Assembly (NCBI GenBank): GCA_035544635.1
Contig: DATKDQ010000279.1
Location: 1 to 6,506, forward strand
DNA length: 6,506 nucleotides
DNA from: DATAFT01 sp035544635
GTDB taxonomy: Bacteria > Acidobacteriota > Thermoanaerobaculia > Multivoradales > Multivoraceae
Direction: 5' to 3'
Shown one piece after another: positions 6,459-6,506 of this stretch (positions are counted from its first letter, which is position 1; every line of letters begins with the position of its first letter). The notes below the pieces were generated by a model. The model saw only the letters and a program-made list of their open reading frames with translations. It was not told the DNA's origin and searched no databases. The position numbers and the translations under genes were made by a program.

Positions 6459-6491
6459 AGCGAGTGAGCTCTCGCTAAGGTAGCAGAGAGC
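6459..6491. promoter_or_regulatory. Two overlapping inverted repeats upstream of the aldehyde dehydrogenase gene
   Basis: Dyad A is AGCGAG (6459-6464) and CTCGCT (6471-6476) around 6 bases, an 18-bp operator-sized palindrome. Dyad B is GCTCTCGCTA (6468-6477) pairing with TAGC-A-GAGAGC (6481-6491), a 10-bp stem with one bulged A and an AGG loop. The two share bases 6468-6476, so they cannot form at the same time as RNA. They lie 33-65 bases before the start codon. They could be a repressor operator, an attenuator-like leader or, for B, the terminator of a + or - strand unit outside the window. No clear -35/-10 boxes were found in the 80 bases available. Confidence 0.4.
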
Positions 6492-6506
6492 GAACGACGG
6501 AGCCAG

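Noticed and set aside
5122..6483. 453-codon open frame on the + strand opposite the aldehyde dehydrogenase gene
   Set aside because: It is a shadow frame. High third-position GC in the real gene removes stop codons on the other strand; the translation is Arg/Gly/Asp/His-rich low-complexity with no family motif, whereas the minus-strand protein has every aldehyde dehydrogenase landmark.
1..6506. Mobile element, CRISPR, tRNA/rRNA or defence system
   Set aside because: No transposase, integrase, terminal repeats with target duplications, spaced direct repeats, tRNA cloverleaf or defence-type domain was seen on either strand; all five genes are ordinary metabolic families of uniform composition.

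Overview
The window is about 70% GC, with strong G/C preference at third codon positions. It carries five complete, chromosome-like metabolic genes and no RNA gene, CRISPR array, insertion sequence, phage gene or integration scar. The GC content, non-ATG starts (GTG, TTG), a bacterial pyruvoyl-dependent arginine decarboxylase and a lipoprotein of the sulfatase superfamily with a T-x-P-S-H active-site motif together suggest a high-GC 'deltaproteobacterial' lineage (Myxococcota, Binatota or similar), possibly from a metagenome. This placement is inference from gene content, not from a marker gene.

Layout, left to right. (1) Bases 7-1068, + strand: an exported alpha/beta hydrolase with a Ser-His-acid triad. 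(2) Bases 1092-2654, + strand: an AMP-forming fatty acyl-CoA synthetase of the FadD13 type, starting 23 bases after the hydrolase and probably co-transcribed with it. (3) Bases 2655-2820: a 166-base gap with a small post-stop hairpin, a possible promoter and a compact GC hairpin. (4) Bases 2821-3366, + strand: a pyruvoyl-dependent arginine decarboxylase whose start is fixed by a strong Shine-Dalgarno sequence. (5) Bases 3406-4890, - strand: a predicted outer-membrane or periplasmic lipoprotein of the sulfatase/alkaline phosphatase superfamily, convergent with the decarboxylase. (6) Bases 4891-4998: a 108-base gap entered by a strong 40-base hairpin that contains the stop codon of the next gene. 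(7) Bases 4999-6426, - strand: an NAD(P)-dependent aldehyde dehydrogenase. (8) Bases 6427-6506: its leader, with a good ribosome binding site and two overlapping, mutually exclusive inverted repeats.

The genes do not form one obvious pathway. The hydrolase and acyl-CoA ligase may work together (release of a carboxylic acid, then CoA activation). The aldehyde dehydrogenase also makes carboxylic acids and could feed such a ligase, but it lies on the opposite strand in a separate transcription unit. The arginine decarboxylase makes agmatine for polyamine synthesis and stands alone. I see no convincing new multi-gene system. The points most worth following up are the Thr in place of the formylglycine Cys/Ser in the sulfatase-like lipoprotein, the isolated pyruvoyl arginine decarboxylase, and the hairpins at 4964-5003 and 6459-6491.
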